The position numbers were made by a program, and so were the translations under genes. Below are positions 33,238 through 44,804 of a stretch of DNA of 64,000 nt, piece by piece; position 1 is the stretch's first letter; every line of letters starts with the position of its first letter. The DNA comes from Ziziphus jujuba (taxonomy: Eukaryota > Streptophyta > Magnoliopsida > Rosales > Rhamnaceae): NCBI RefSeq assembly GCF_031755915.1, contig NC_083384.1, forward strand, positions 879,001 through 943,000, in the 5' to 3' direction. Under the pieces are notes generated by a model that saw nothing but the letters and a program-made list of their open reading frames with translations, searched no databases and was not told the DNA's origin.

Positions 33238-34458
33238 CTGAAAGGAAATCAATTCAAATCCTGGATTTTTGAATTAAGAGAGATATCGAGAGAGATCAAA
33301 ACTTCTCACTATTTCTTAGATTCATGGACCCAATTCAATTTAGTGGGATCTTTCATTCACATTTTTTTTTCCATCAAGAACATTTTATAAAACTCTTGGA
33401 CTCCCGAATTTGGAGTATCCTACTTTCAAGCAATCAATATTTCACGATCAAGGGTGTAGTACTATTTGTAGTAGTGGTCCTTATATAGTGTATTAACAAT
33501 CGAAAGATGGTCGAAAGAAAAAAATCTCTATTTGATAGGGCTTCTTCCTATACCTATGAATTTCATTGGATCCATAAATGATACATTGGAAGACTCTTTT
33601 AGGTCTTCCAACATCAATAGGTTGATTTTTTCGCTCCTGTATCTTGCAAAAGGAAAAAAGATCTCTGAGAGCTATTTCCTAGATCCGAAAGAGAGTACTT
33701 GGGTTCTCTCAATAACTAAAAAGTGTATCATGCCTGACTCTAGTTGTGGTTCGCGATGATGGAGGAACTAGATCAGAAAAAAGAGGGATTCTAGTTGTAA
33801 GATATCTAATCAAACCGTCACTGGAATTGAGATCTCACTAAAAGAGAAAGATATCAAATATCTAGAGTTTCTTTTTGTATATTCTATGGATGTTCTGATC
33901 CACAAGGGCCATGATTGGGAATTGTTTCATTGTCTGTCTCTGAGGATGAGGTGAAACATAATCAACTTGAATTTGGGATAGCTATTCGAAATCTTACTGA
34001 AAGATTGGATTTGTTATCTCATGTTTGCTTTCGTGAAAAAATACCAATTAAAGCGGAGGGTTTCTTCAAACAACAAAGAGCTGGGTCAACTATTCTATCA
34101 AATGATATTGAGCATGTTTCCCTTTCTCGAGAAACAAGTGGGCTATTTCTTTGCAAAATTGTGCTCAATTTCATATGTGGCAATTCTGCCAAGATCTCTT
34201 CTTTAGTTAGGGGAAGAACCCACAAGAATTGGATTTTTTGAGGAACATATTGAGAGAGAATTGGATTTGGTTAGACAAAGTGTGGTTGGTAAACAAGGAT
34301 CAGTTTTTAGCAAGGTACGGAATGTATTGTCAAATATTCAATATGATTCCACAAGATCCAGTTTTGTTCAAGTAATAGACTCTAGCCAATTGAAATGATC
34401 TTCTGATCGATCCAGAGATCATTTTGATTCCATTAATAACAAGGATTCAGAATACCAT
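33238..34458 (+). pseudogene. ycf2: ycf2 5' part, pseudogene
   Basis: It begins at 33238 where ATG has become CTG before KG-QF. Readable parts include [70 protein letters not shown] and SNDIEHVS. There are several stops and frameshifts. About 400 of more than 2200 codons are present. It stops at ...DSEY around 34453, where Ty3 sequence starts with a short shared ACCAT. Ycf2 is part of the plastid protein-import motor. Confidence 0.93.
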
Positions 34459-36139
34459 GAATTTTAAAGATACTTATTTAAAGATGTCTTTATTGCATAG
34501 AACTTTATCTGCATTGTTGAGAGCTTTACTTAGTGGTAATTTGAAAATTTGGGAAATATTGATTGCTAACTTTAAAAAGTGTAATTTTTACCATAATGAG
34601 CATGTATTTCTAGATTTTGTTGTAATAGTGTTTGACCCTGGAGAATTGATTTGGTTGCACTTACGAAAGGAAAGGTTTCCTAAACAAAGAAAGTCAAAGC
34701 TCATGCTGTATTATACCAAATGATACGAACCTAGGACGACCTGCTCCTAAACCCGTATTATATTAGCCCGGATCTCAATTAAGTTCAAGTTCTAATGGAA
34801 TGGACCTCATTCTTTGGTGCTTGGACAGATTCGGTTCTAGTCTCCTTCCTTGGCCAATTTGAGCTTTCTTCTTTGACTTTCAGCTTTGGCTTGCTCTCAT
34901 AGATGGGATTGTTCCTCCAGCCACTTGAATTGGACCTTCCACTGTTGGAAACACCTCCAAACCATGATCTTACACCCCTCCTCTTGAATTGATGCTCTAA
35001 TTTAATAGCCACACGCAACATCTCCTCCAATTCCACATATTGTTGCAATTCTAGTTGATTGGCTATTTCACGATTCAAACCACCAAGAAACCTTGCCATG
35101 GTTGCTTCCCTACCTTCATTCAAGTTCAATCTCATCATAAGCATCTCCATCTCCTTGTAATAGTCCTCTACGGATACATGTCCTTGAGATAAAGATTGTA
35201 GTCTTTGATGCAGCACCTATGATAGTGTGATGGTACGAATCGCTTCCGCATGGCTCCTTTCATTTGTCGCCATGTAGTAGTCAAGTCATCACCAACTCTC
35301 CTTCGGGTGTTTTGCCCATTGGTCCACCATTGGCGTGTATAATGGCCAAACTCCATTGCTGCCAATTTCACCATTGGAGTGCATAATGGCCGAATTTGCT
35401 GTATTGCTTGCTGGCTTTACTGTATTAGCCTTTTCTTATTTTTCCAAGCATGGGCAACATGTGGGCCTTCATATTCAGTTTATTTGGCATCCTAAAAAGC
35501 ATCTAGAAGCTGATTTGGAGCTCAATTTGGTCAAAGATTGGTCAAAGTCAACTTAGTCAAAAAGCTAGTATTATAGTTTCCTAATTTGTTTTTACTTTTT
35601 GTTTTAGGAAACTACCATTACTTTTTGGCTTTTATTTATTTATTTTCTGGAAAAATAACTTTAGGAAGGTTTTTATTTTATTCTTTCCATTGTAAATTAA
35701 TTAATTCCTAATTTAATATAAAGGAATTAATTAATCAAACTTAGATTAGGAAAGGAAGTATAGTTTCAGCCAACTAGGTTTCTTTATGTGTGGTGGCTGG
35801 TTTTCTTTATGTTATAGGGTTTTATTTCGTGGATTTGTAGCCTATTTAAAGGCTTATTTTTCAATATGAATAAAACTTGGATTTGACTAAAAAAAATACT
35901 TGTGAGATTAATTATCTCTTTGTTCTTTGAGAACACCTAAAGCACCATTAGAGAATTGGTTGTTTTAGCTTGATTTATCAATAGGTTTTCCATCCCCTAT
36001 TGTGGCGTCTACATTATACCAAGGTTTCTAACCACAGGTTGGTTAGGGGTTGAGGTCCATTCCATTAGAACTTGAACTTAATTAAGATCCGAGCTAATAT
36101 AATACGGGTTTAGGAGCAGGTCGTCCTAGGTTCGTATCA
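34454..36139. mobile_element. Rearranged Ty3 element (family A/B) spanning the ycf2/ndhH joint
   Basis: Four pieces in mixed orientation. 34454-34706, plus strand: the integrase-tail part ([31 protein letters not shown]). 34711-34809, minus strand: primer-site edge and the first 89 bp of an LTR. 34810 to about 35386, minus strand: gag. About 35387-36139, plus strand: the last 750 bp of an LTR ending GTATCA. No target duplication flanks the whole: ycf2 lies to the left and ndhH to the right. Joints show short homologies (ACCAT at 34454; TGGCC near 35385). Confidence 0.88.
34785..35374 (-). pseudogene. Ty3 gag fragment in the rearranged element
   Basis: Frames 34785-35216 and 35168-35374 encode the conserved gag capsid-like region [53 protein letters not shown] and ATMARFLGGLNREIANQLEL. 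It is split by one frameshift near 35210 and lacks the zinc knuckle. It is the same gag as elements A and B. Confidence 0.9.
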
Positions 36140-37063
36140 TAGTATCATCATAATATCAGCCTATTTCATTCTTTTAACTAATTGAGGAAGAATTTGCAAA
36201 TTGATAAAACCTGATGGGCGAATTTTCCATCTCCAAGGAAAACCATCCTGATCCCCTATCAGAAAAATTCCCAATTCTCCTTTTGGGGCTTCGACTCTCA
36301 CATAGAGTTCTTGTTTCGGTAATTCAAATGTAGGAGAAGGTTCTTTACTAATAAATCAATATTCAAAATCATTCCATTTAGGATTCTTTTGTCTATCAAA
36401 GTATTAGATTTCTAAATTCTCATGTGGAGCTCTTGGAATTCCTTCCAAAGCCTGTTGAATAATTTTTATGGATTCTGACATTTCACAAATTCAAACTAGA
36501 TAACGAGCTAACGAATCTCCTTTTTTTTGCCACTGGAGTTCCCAATCAAATTCATCGTAACACTCATAATGATCAACTTTACGAAGATCCCATTGTATTC
36601 CAGAAGCCCACGGAATTGGTCCTGATAAACCCCAATTTATTAATTCCTCTGTACCAATAATGCCCACTCCTTCAACTTGTTCTAAAAAAATAGGATTTCA
36701 TGTAATAAGTTTTTGATATTCAGCGATTCTTGTTAAAAAATAATCGTAAAAATCCAAACATTTATCTATCCAGCCATGAGGTAGATCAGCAACTACTCCT
36801 CTGATATGAAAATAATTATGCATCATTCTCATAGGGGTGGCATCTTTGAATGGATCATTTTTTAATTATCTTTCTTAGAAAATATAGAAGAAAGGCATTT
36901 GTGCACCAATATCTGCCATAAAAGGGCTGAGCCATAGCATATGAGAAGCTATACGACTCAACTCCAACATAATTACTCTGATATAGCTGGCTCTTTTAGG
37001 CACTTGAATATTTTCCAACTGCTCCAGGCCATTTACGGTTATGGCTTATGTGAACATAGTAGC
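36140..37063 (-). pseudogene. ndhH: ndhH 3' part (plastid NADH dehydrogenase-like subunit H)
   Basis: Minus-strand sequence encoding the C-terminal two thirds of NdhH, a subunit of the plastid NDH complex that transfers electrons to plastoquinone. Readable parts include [46 protein letters not shown] and ADIM. It carries stops and indels. It is cut at 36140 before the last codons by the Ty3 LTR and at 37063 by solo LTR E. GTAGC at 37059-37063 is a target duplication. Confidence 0.88.
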
Positions 37064-38118
37064 TGTTGGAGTTTGGTGTGGTTTTTGGGTTCACTTCGCC
37101 AAGAGTGTTGTACACAAGATGTTAGTCTTGTGCATAACCTTTAATCTAGTTTTCAGTTTGGTATTTAGGTGATTTTTGCATTTGTTTTTGGTATGATGAT
37201 ATTGAGTTTTGTTAGGGTTTTAGTTTGGAAGGAAGAAGAAGAAGATGAAGAAGAAGAGAAAATGCTAGAGTAAGCCTGACAACTAGATAGCACAATAATT
37301 CTTCATTACATTCATTTGTTGCATAATATAGATACAAAACTTGGTTCACACATGTGAAGTATGTGTGAAATGAAACAAAGTCTTTTTAAAATTCAAAATA
37401 CAAATTTCCCCCCCCCCCCCCCAATAATTTAATAAAAAAAATGTTCAAATACCAGCTGCACATGTAAGTGTACAAATATGGCAAAGGTTGGCAAGAATTT
37501 GAATTCCAAAAACTGTCTCCTTCCAAATCAGGTAATACTAGTTTGACCTGATGAAATGCTGGGATATCTTCATCCAAATTGTCTGATGTTTTACATATGG
37601 CATTTCGAAATATTAAGGATAAAATATGGAGAAGACCCGGTCCAAAGGAATTGGTTAAGGCCTTCAATTCTTCCCAAACCTGTGGCCCATAACTGCTGGA
37701 AATCACAGCAGTTATGCCAAGTCGAAACCTATATATCTTAGGCTTTCCAAGTCCGTTTTGAGTCATTATTTTTTATATATATTCTTTCACATGTCTATTA
37801 TAACATATCCAAAAATTATAACCGGGTTCTAAAGACCCAGGAAATTCCAGCCCCAACAATGGACCTATGTTGTTGGAAACACTGTTTCCAGCACATAGCC
37901 ATTTTACAAAATCAAATCAATACCCAACAAAGAGATCATTCCTAAGCTAAATACAATAAAACTTAGGCATTCAAAAGACATTAACAGGAATATAAAATAT
38001 AGACATAAATATTCTATTAGGTCATTCGACAAAATATTTCTTAGAAAGAAAGAAAGAGGGTGCAAACCTTGGTGGATTTTGGTTTGCACAAGGTGGCAAG
38101 ATTACCACATTTTCAACA
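37064..38118 (-). mobile_element. Copia-type solo LTR E in ndhH
   Basis: 1055 bp bounded by TGTTGGAG and TTTTCAACA and flanked by GTAGC at 37059-37063 and 38119-38123. On the minus strand it begins TGTTGAAAATGTGGTAATCT, close to the start of the copia C LTR, so it is a related family in the opposite orientation. It contains a run of 15 C at 37408-37422 and an A/G-rich tract near 37230-37262. No internal domain is present. Confidence 0.9.
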
Positions 38119-38145
38119 GTAGCTAAATAATCCCAACGCGTTACA
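38119..38145 (-). pseudogene. ndhH: ndhH middle sliver between two insertions
   Basis: 27 bases of ndhH (minus strand VTRWDYLA region) isolated between solo LTR E and Ty3 element A. They include GTAGC (38119-38123, duplication of E) and TTACA (38141-38145, duplication of A). Confidence 0.85.
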
Positions 38146-39282
38146 TGATACGAACCTAGGACGACCTGCTCCTAAACCCCATATTATATTAGCCCGGATC
38201 TTTAATTAAGTTCAAGTTCTAATGGAATGGACCTCAACCCCTAACCAACCTGTGGTTAGAAACCTTGGTATAATGTAGACGCCACAATAGGAGATGGAAA
38301 ACCTATTGATAAGTCAAGCTAAAACAACCAATTCTCTAATGGTGTTTTAGGTGTTCTCAAAGAACAAAGAGATAATTAATCTCACAAGTATTTTCTTAAT
38401 CAAATCAAAGTTCTATTCATATTGAAAAATAAGCCTTTAAATAGGCTTTGAAAGAAACAAAGTAAACCCTAAAAACCCTAGGTAAAACAGGCCACACAAT
38501 AAAGAGTTCTATGGTGGCCGAAATTCTCACTCCTTTCCTAATCTAATTTGGATTAATTAATTCCTTTATTTTGAATTAGGAATTAATTAATTTACAATGA
38601 AAATAATAAAATAATAACTTTCCTAAACTTATTTTTCCAGAAAATAAATAAATAAAAACTAAAAAGTAATGGTAATTTCCTAAAACAAAAAGTAGAATCA
38701 AATTAGGAAACTATAATACTAGCTTTTTGACTAAGTTGACTTTGACCAATCTTTGACCAAATTGAGCTCCAAATCAGCTTCTAGATGCTTTGTAGGATGC
38801 CAACTAAACTGAATATGAAGGCCCACACGTTGCCCATGCTTGGAAAAATAAGAAAAGGCTAATACAGTAAAATACAGTAAAGCCAGCAAGCAATACAGCA
38901 AATTCGGCCAAATTGTTGAAGCTGTCCGTACAAGCCCTTTTTGATTGCATTTGAGGCTGCTTTAACTTGATTCCATGACCTCTTAGGCATATGTATTGAA
39001 CCCATAAAGCATTGGAACCATTTCATGCTTCTCGGACTCCAAAAATGTACCAAAACCGTCACTCGGGTCCGTATCGGCTTCCACCACTTGGATGCTTAGA
39101 ATAGGCTTTGTATCTTCAAGTATGGACAAGCTCTATTGAGATTGATTACCCCCTGTATAAATACTTCCAGGTTGTCCTTAAATCTCTTAATTTGAGCTCT
39201 TGTGATTGGCCTAGTCTTCATCCGTGTCGAGTCAGCATCCCAGCGGGTTATCGGTTGAGCGGGCTCGGGTGGAATCACATCA
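38146..39282 (-). repeat. Element A 3' LTR (1137 bp)
   Basis: On the plus strand it starts TGATACGAACCTAGGACGAC and ends GGTGGAATCACATCA. In sense orientation the reading frame enters it and continues for about 62 codons. Sense TATTTAAAGG is a likely TATA box (near 38436). Confidence 0.95.
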
Positions 39283-42188
39283 TTCCCCTCCTCTTGAAAA
39301 GGATTTGTCCTCAAATCAAGATCATCACCTGCAGCAAAAGGAGTTAAATCAGCAACATTAAATGCAGCACTCATGTTATACTCACCCGGTAAATCAAGCT
39401 TGTAGGCATTCTTGTTATTCTGCTCCAAAACTTGAAAAAGTCCATCCATAGGCGGCATGAGCTTTGACTTTCTTTGTTTAGGAAACCTTTCCTTTCGTAA
39501 GTGCAACCAAACCAATTCTCCTGGGTCAAACACTATTACAATAAAATCTAGAAATACATGCTCATTATGGTAAAAATTACACTTTTTAAAGTTAGGAAAC
39601 AATATTTCCCAAATTTTCAAATTACCACTAAGTAAGGCTCTCAAGAATGCAGATAAAGTTCTATGCAATAAAGACATCTTTAAATAAGTATCTTTAAAAT
39701 TCATGGTCAGCAATGATTTCTTATTCATAATTACTTGATTAACATCACCAAAGCTAAGATAAAAATTTATATTTTTCCTTTCTTGTCTTCCTTTTCCTTT
39801 CTCACTCATGGCAATCTCACCTTCCTCACTCTTGGCTTTTGCACCAAATTTTTCACTCTTGGTTTTATTAAAATTTTTCCACACAACCTGAGTATTAGAA
39901 GACTTACCTTGGATAGCAAGCTCACCTTTTCCCTCTTGATTGGATGGTAGTCCACTTGGAATTTCATTTGGGAAGACATCTCCAAATTCCTTCAAAAGAG
40001 AAATCATTGAACTTGGCAATTCAAGTTCTTCAAAGTTAGTTTGATCATTAAAATAATTTTCTTTATAAATCATGACCAGCGAAGGTTTCTTATACTCAAT
40101 AACCTTATTAATATCCCCTAAACTCAAATAAAAGTTGCTACTTGACCTTTCTTTTCTTTCTTTTTCTTTTTCCCCCTTGGATTGGCGCAAACCTTCGGAT
40201 TTCCCTTCCTTCTCCAAGCTCTCGGGTTTGCCACTCTCTTTCCCCTCTCTTTTGATTTTTCCTTGATCTTTCCACTCAATATGAGTCTTAGAAACCTTAT
40301 CTTGATCAGCAACCTCATTCTTACCTTCTTGAAAGGATGGTGAAGCCGTTGGTGCCATACTTGCTTTTTCCTTGAGCTTTTCGGCTTCTCTCCTTTGTTG
40401 CATTAGTAATTGGTCTTTGTAAACCTCTTTAGGAGATAATGGTTCCAGCTTGACCTTCTTCCCTTTAAACCTAAAAACAATACTATTTTCTCGACCAAAA
40501 TGAGTAGCATCTTTATCAAATTGCCATGGTCTACCTAATAGTATATGTCCAGCAATCATGGGTACAATATCACATAAAACTACATCCTCATATCTACCTA
40601 TATTAAATTTTACTTTGGCTTGTTTGTTTACTTTCATCTCACCACTATCATTAAGCCATTGTAATCTATAAGGTTCTGGATGTTTAATTGTTTTCAAGCC
40701 TAATTTATCAACTACAAGATTACTTATCACATTAATACAACTTCCACTATCTATAATCATGCTACAAATTTTACCTTGTATTTCGCAGCGAGTGTGGAAG
40801 ATGTTTTCTCTTTGTATCTGCTCTTCATCTTTATAGACAGCAAGTACTCTCCTCGAAACCAAGCTCAACTCGGCATTAGATGTATCTACAGGTTCGGCTT
40901 CATCTTCATTGCAATCCTCCTCTTGCTCGGTTTCAGCCCCACTTTCTTCACTTGCGGATTCCAGCTCACCATCACCCTTTAATACCATGATTCTTCTATT
41001 TGGGCATTGGCTGGCTATGTGTCCCCTTCCTTGGCATTTAAAACAAATTATTTCTCTTGATTTTTGAGGTTTAGGATCAGATTTTATCTCACCTCTAAGT
41101 GCTTGGACAGATTCGGTCTTGACCTCCCTTCTTGGCCGGTTGGTAGTTTCTTCTCCTAACTTCGGCTTCAACTTGTTTTCATAAGTGGAATTGTTTTTCC
41201 AGCCACTTGAACTTGTCCTTCCACTGCTAGAAACTCCTCCAAATCGTGTACTAACACCCCTCCTCTTGAATTGGTTCTCAAGCTTGATGGCCACATGCAA
41301 CATCTCCTCCAATTCCAAGTATTGTTGTAATTCAAGTTGATTGGCAATGTCACGGTTCAAACCACCAAGAAATGTCGCCATTGTTGCTTCTCTATCCTCA
41401 TTCATATTCAGCCTCATCATTAACATCTCCATCTCTTTGTAATAATCCTCCACGGACCTACTTCCTTGAGACAAAGATTGAAGCCTTTGATGCAGCAAGC
41501 TTTGGTAATGAGATGGCACAAACCGCTTTCTCATGGCTCCTTTCATTTGACGCCATGTTGTAATCAAGTCATCACCAACCCTCCTTCGGGTGCTTTGCTC
41601 ATTTGTCCACCATTGGAGTGCATAATGGCCAAACTCCATTGCTGCCAACTTCACCTTCTTACCTTCCAAATAGTTGTGGCAGTCAAAAATCATCTCCATC
41701 TTTTCTTCCCACTCCAAATAAGCTTCGAGATCACTTTTACCCATAAAAGGTGGGATGTTAACCTTGATATTTCCCAAATCATCATCTGTATCTTCTCTCC
41801 TATATCTCCCATGGCCAGATCTATCTTGGACAGCAAAGGTTTCATCCATTCCTTCCCCAAAGTCGCCGTCGAATGGCTCCTCATCAAATTCCTCTCTCGG
41901 TCTCTCGCGACCTCCTCGTCCTCGGCCTCGTCCTCCATGGAATTCTTGCCTATTTCTTATATTTGACCTTCCTTGTGAGGCTTCTAGTCTTCCCACTCTT
42001 TGATTCACATGCTCAACTTGAGCACTAACCCGTTGTATTGATTCCAAGACAGCTCTCATGTCCACTTGGTCTCCACTCCCGGTAGCTCGGTCATCGCCAT
42101 GGAATGCTACGGACTCTTCCTCGTTGATCCTCAAGGGTGGATCTCCTCTTCTTATTCTAGAATCTGCCATGTTAGTAAAATACTGCAA
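39096..42188 (-). CDS. Gag-protease-linker-integrase-tail protein of non-autonomous Ty3 element A
   Basis: A 1030-codon open frame; the likely start is Met7 ([10 protein letters not shown], 42170). Residues about 140-310 are gag capsid-like. The zinc knuckle is C382-C385-H390-C395. The protease has D480-S481-G482 in MIIDSGSC. A charged K/E-rich linker ending [12 protein letters not shown] spans 620-713. A reverse-transcriptase beginning only ([18 protein letters not shown]) lies at about 719-750. A second, diverged linker copy ending [12 protein letters not shown] spans 751-832. Then an integrase remnant ([14 protein letters not shown], about 842-861) and a C-terminal domain ([40 protein letters not shown]) lie at 886-951. 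The last 62 codons are inside the 3' LTR. There is no polymerase or DDE core, yet the frame is open. Confidence 0.93.
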   Translation of the reverse strand: MQYFTNMADSRIRRGDPPLRINEEESVAFHGDDRATGSGDQVDMRAVLESIQRVSAQVEHVNQRVGRLEASQGRSNIRNRQEFHGGRGRGRGGRERPREEFDEEPFDGDFGEGMDETFAVQDRSGHGRYRREDTDDDLGNIKVNIPPFMGKSDLEAYLEWEEKMEMIFDCHNYLEGKKVKLAAMEFGHYALQWWTNEQSTRRRVGDDLITTWRQMKGAMRKRFVPSHYQSLLHQRLQSLSQGSRSVEDYYKEMEMLMMRLNMNEDREATMATFLGGLNRDIANQLELQQYLELEEMLHVAIKLENQFKRRGVSTRFGGVSSSGRTSSSGWKNNSTYENKLKPKLGEETTNRPRREVKTESVQALRGEIKSDPKPQKSREIICFKCQGRGHIASQCPNRRIMVLKGDGELESASEESGAETEQEEDCNEDEAEPVDTSNAELSLVSRRVLAVYKDEEQIQRENIFHTRCEIQGKICSMIIDSGSCINVISNLVVDKLGLKTIKHPEPYRLQWLNDSGEMKVNKQAKVKFNIGRYEDVVLCDIVPMIAGHILLGRPWQFDKDATHFGRENSIVFRFKGKKVKLEPLSPKEVYKDQLLMQQRREAEKLKEKASMAPTASPSFQEGKNEVADQDKVSKTHIEWKDQGKIKREGKESGKPESLEKEGKSEGLRQSKGEKEKERKERSSSNFYLSLGDINKVIEYKKPSLVMIYKENYFNDQTNFEELELPSSMISLLKEFGDVFPNEIPSGLPSNQEGKGELAIQGKSSNTQVVWKNFNKTKSEKFGAKAKSEEGEIAMSEKGKGRQERKNINFYLSFGDVNQVIMNKKSLLTMNFKDTYLKMSLLHRTLSAFLRALLSGNLKIWEILFPNFKKCNFYHNEHVFLDFIVIVFDPGELVWLHLRKERFPKQRKSKLMPPMDGLFQVLEQNNKNAYKLDLPGEYNMSAAFNVADLTPFAAGDDLDLRTNPFQEEGNDVIPPEPAQPITRWDADSTRMKTRPITRAQIKRFKDNLEVFIQGVINLNRACPYLKIQSLF
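39283..39296 (-). promoter_or_regulatory. Element A polypurine tract
   Basis: The minus strand reads AAGAGGAGGGGAA immediately before the 3' LTR, the expected primer for plus-strand synthesis. The same bases encode part of NPFQEEGN, so coding and replication signals overlap. Confidence 0.88.
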
Positions 42189-43338
42189 AAATAAAATAAA
42201 TCCTCACTATATTCACTCCCTCACGTGTTTCACTCAAACAAGGTCTCGACACTCGTGTTTGCACACTAGTTTTGGCTTTTACCCTCTTTTAAGCTCACAC
42301 ACTCTTGCCTTTTTCCACTCAATGTATTATCTCAAAGTTCTAATTAAAACACCCACAAAACAGCAATTAGATCACTAGTATGTTTTAATTAAACTTACCA
42401 ACAAAACAGCAGCAAAAAGTAGGCAATACCGAAAGAATCCAACAAATCCTAATTTTTCGGCTTTCTAGACAAGAAAACACAAAATAATGGGAAAACGTTG
42501 GAATATTTGAAAACTGCACCAGATGGTAGTAGATTATGAGTTCAAGAATAAAATTCTAGAAAAAGAAATTCAAATACGAACAAGAATCAAAGAGAACAAA
42601 AATATAGAAAAGTGTTGGTTGTTGTTCTTGTAATTCAAGTTTTGTGTCAATTCCTTTAACTAATTTTAATCCAAAAAATTTAAACACCCAAAATCCAAAT
42701 ATCCAGCAGCAAAAATAATTTCCCAGCAACTCAAATATTGAATAAATAATCAAAGAAACCAGCAGCTCCAACAAATTTCCAGCAAGCAAGTCAAACTCCA
42801 ACAAACTGAAATATTTTTTATTTTTTTATTTTTTTATTCGGCTTTACCTCTTCTTTTATTTTTTTTTTATTTTTATTTTTTTCACTCACAGAACATAAAC
42901 AACTGCAGTAGCAAGAATAATTACCAAAATTGCAATTCCAACTCCAAAACAAACACCAAACCCGTGACCTCCCAATCAAAAATTAAAAGTGCAGTTTTTT
43001 TTTTTTTTTATATGTTGCCGCAAACCTTTTTTTTTTTTTGTTTGTTTGTTTTTTTTTTTGGAATATATGAATGCAAATTTCTAAGACTAAAACAGCAAAG
43101 AAAAAATCAACAAAAACCAAATTAACAAGAACAATGATAAAAGACAACCAACAAACTAGGAAACAAAAAAACGATAAAACTAGGAAATCCTAATTCAACT
43201 AGGAATGAATTTTTTTTTTTTTTTTTAAGATGCTGAACGTGTATAGGATGGATGCAACCTTAACCTAATGCTAAAATTGCAGAATAACACAAAAACAAAT
43301 AAAGCAAATAAAGATAGATCAAACCTGAACAAAATTTA
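42189..43338 (-). other. Element A 5' leader
   Basis: About 1.15 kb between the primer site and the start of the reading frame. It is AT-rich with several T runs on the plus strand (about 42820-42880, 42997-43060, 43210-43226) and no long open frame. Such leaders carry packaging signals in related elements. Element B has an equivalent region (56899-57960). Confidence 0.75.
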
Positions 43339-43350
43339 GCTCTGATACCA
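43339..43350 (-). promoter_or_regulatory. Element A primer binding site (tRNA-iMet)
   Basis: The minus strand reads TGGTATCAGAGC two bases after the 5' LTR. Confidence 0.94.
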
Positions 43351-43352
43351 AA

Positions 43353-44489
43353 TGATACGAACCTAGGATGACCTGCTCCTAAACCCCGTATTATATTAGC
43401 CCGGATCTTTAATTAAGTTCAAGTTCTAATGGAATGGACCTCAACCCCTAACCAACCTGTGGTTAGAAACCTTGGTATAATGTAGACGCCACAATAGGAG
43501 ATGGAAAACCTATTGATAAGTCAAGCTAAAACAACCAATTCTCTAATGGTGTTTTAGGTGTTCTCAAAGAACAAAGAGATAATTAATCTCACAAGTATTT
43601 TCTTAATCAAATCAAAGTTCTATTCATATTGAAAAATAAGCCTTTAAATAGGCTTTGAAAGAAACAAAGTAAACCCTAAAAACCCTAGGTAAAACAGGCC
43701 ACACAATAAAGAGTTCTATGGTGGCCGAAATTCTCACTCCTTTCCTAATCTAATTTGGATTAATTAATTCCTTTATTTTGAATTAGGAATTAATTAATTT
43801 GCAATGAAAATAATAAAATAATAACTTTCCTAAACTTATTTTTCCAGAAAATAAATAAATAAAAACTAAAAAGTAATGGTAATTTCCTAAAACAAAAAGT
43901 AGAATCAAATTAGGAAACTATAATACTAGCTTTTTGACTAAGTTGACTTTGACCAATCTTTGACCAAATTGAGCTCCAAATCAGCTTCTAGATGCTTTGT
44001 AGGATGCCAAATAAACTGAATATGAAGGCCCACACGTTGCCCATGCTTGGAAAAATAAGAAAAGGCTAATACAGTAAAATACAGTAAAGCCAGCAAGCAA
44101 TACAGCAAATTCGGCCAAATTGTTGAAGCTGTCCGTACAAGCCCTTTTTGATTGCATTTGAGGCTGCTTTAACTTGATTCCATGACCTCTTAGGCATATG
44201 TATTGAACCCATAAAGCATTGGAACCATTTCATGCTTCTCGGACCCCAAAAATGTACCAACACCGTCACCCGGGTCCGTATCGGCTTCCACCACTTGGAT
44301 GCTTAGAATAGGCTTTGTATCTTCAAGTATGGACAAGCTCTGTTGAGATTGATTACCCCCTGTATAAATACTTCCAGGTTGTCCTTAAATCTCTTAATTT
44401 GAGCTCTTGTGATTGGCCTAGTCTTCATCCGTGTGGAGTCAGCACCCCAGCGGGTTATCGGTTGAGCGGGCTCGGGTGGAATCACATCA
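43353..44489 (-). repeat. Element A 5' LTR (1137 bp)
   Basis: Same length as the 3' LTR. About 10 substitutions and no gaps are visible between them (for example AGGACG/AGGATG, GACTCC/GACCCC, GTCGAG/GTGGAG). Confidence 0.95.
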
Positions 44490-44691
44490 TTACATAAGGC
44501 ATATATTGTATAATTGTTTAGTTTTCCATAATTTTTTCCATCCCTCGGTGTAAATAGCCTAATATTTGTTCACAGTCAATAACATCTTCACCATCTAGAG
44601 TAACGATGAGTAGAAGAACACCATGCATTCTTGGGTGGTGGGGACCCATATTTACTACCATGAGGTCGTTTCTTGTAGCTGGTATATTCAT
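44490..44691 (-). pseudogene. ndhH: ndhH 5' part
   Basis: It starts at ATG 44689-44691 and encodes [36 protein letters not shown] and [12 protein letters not shown] before TTACA at 44490-44494, the duplication of element A. One premature stop closes it at 44518. Three pieces of ndhH (36140-37063, 38119-38145, here) remain collinear. Confidence 0.93.
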
Positions 44692-44804
44692 AGGTTTTTG
44701 CTTGATTCGGTCTTTCATGAATTGCTGAAAGCTAAAATAAATTCATTAAATTCAAATTCAAGATCTAATAAATCAAATAATTCAAAATAAACTGCTTTTT
44801 CGAA

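Larger units (their letters stand above)
38146..44489 (-). mobile_element. Ty3 element A: complete, young, non-autonomous
   Basis: 6344 bp with two 1137-bp LTRs differing at about 10 positions by eye, target duplication TTACA at 38141-38145 and 44490-44494, a tRNA-iMet primer site, and a purine tract next to the 3' LTR. The internal 4070 bp hold one open 1030-codon frame and a long 5' leader. The reverse transcriptase core, RNase H and the integrase catalytic core are missing, so it must have moved with enzymes from another element. Confidence 0.96.

Noticed and set aside
41466..41966. 166-codon plus-strand frame
   Set aside because: It is antisense to gag of Ty3 element A.
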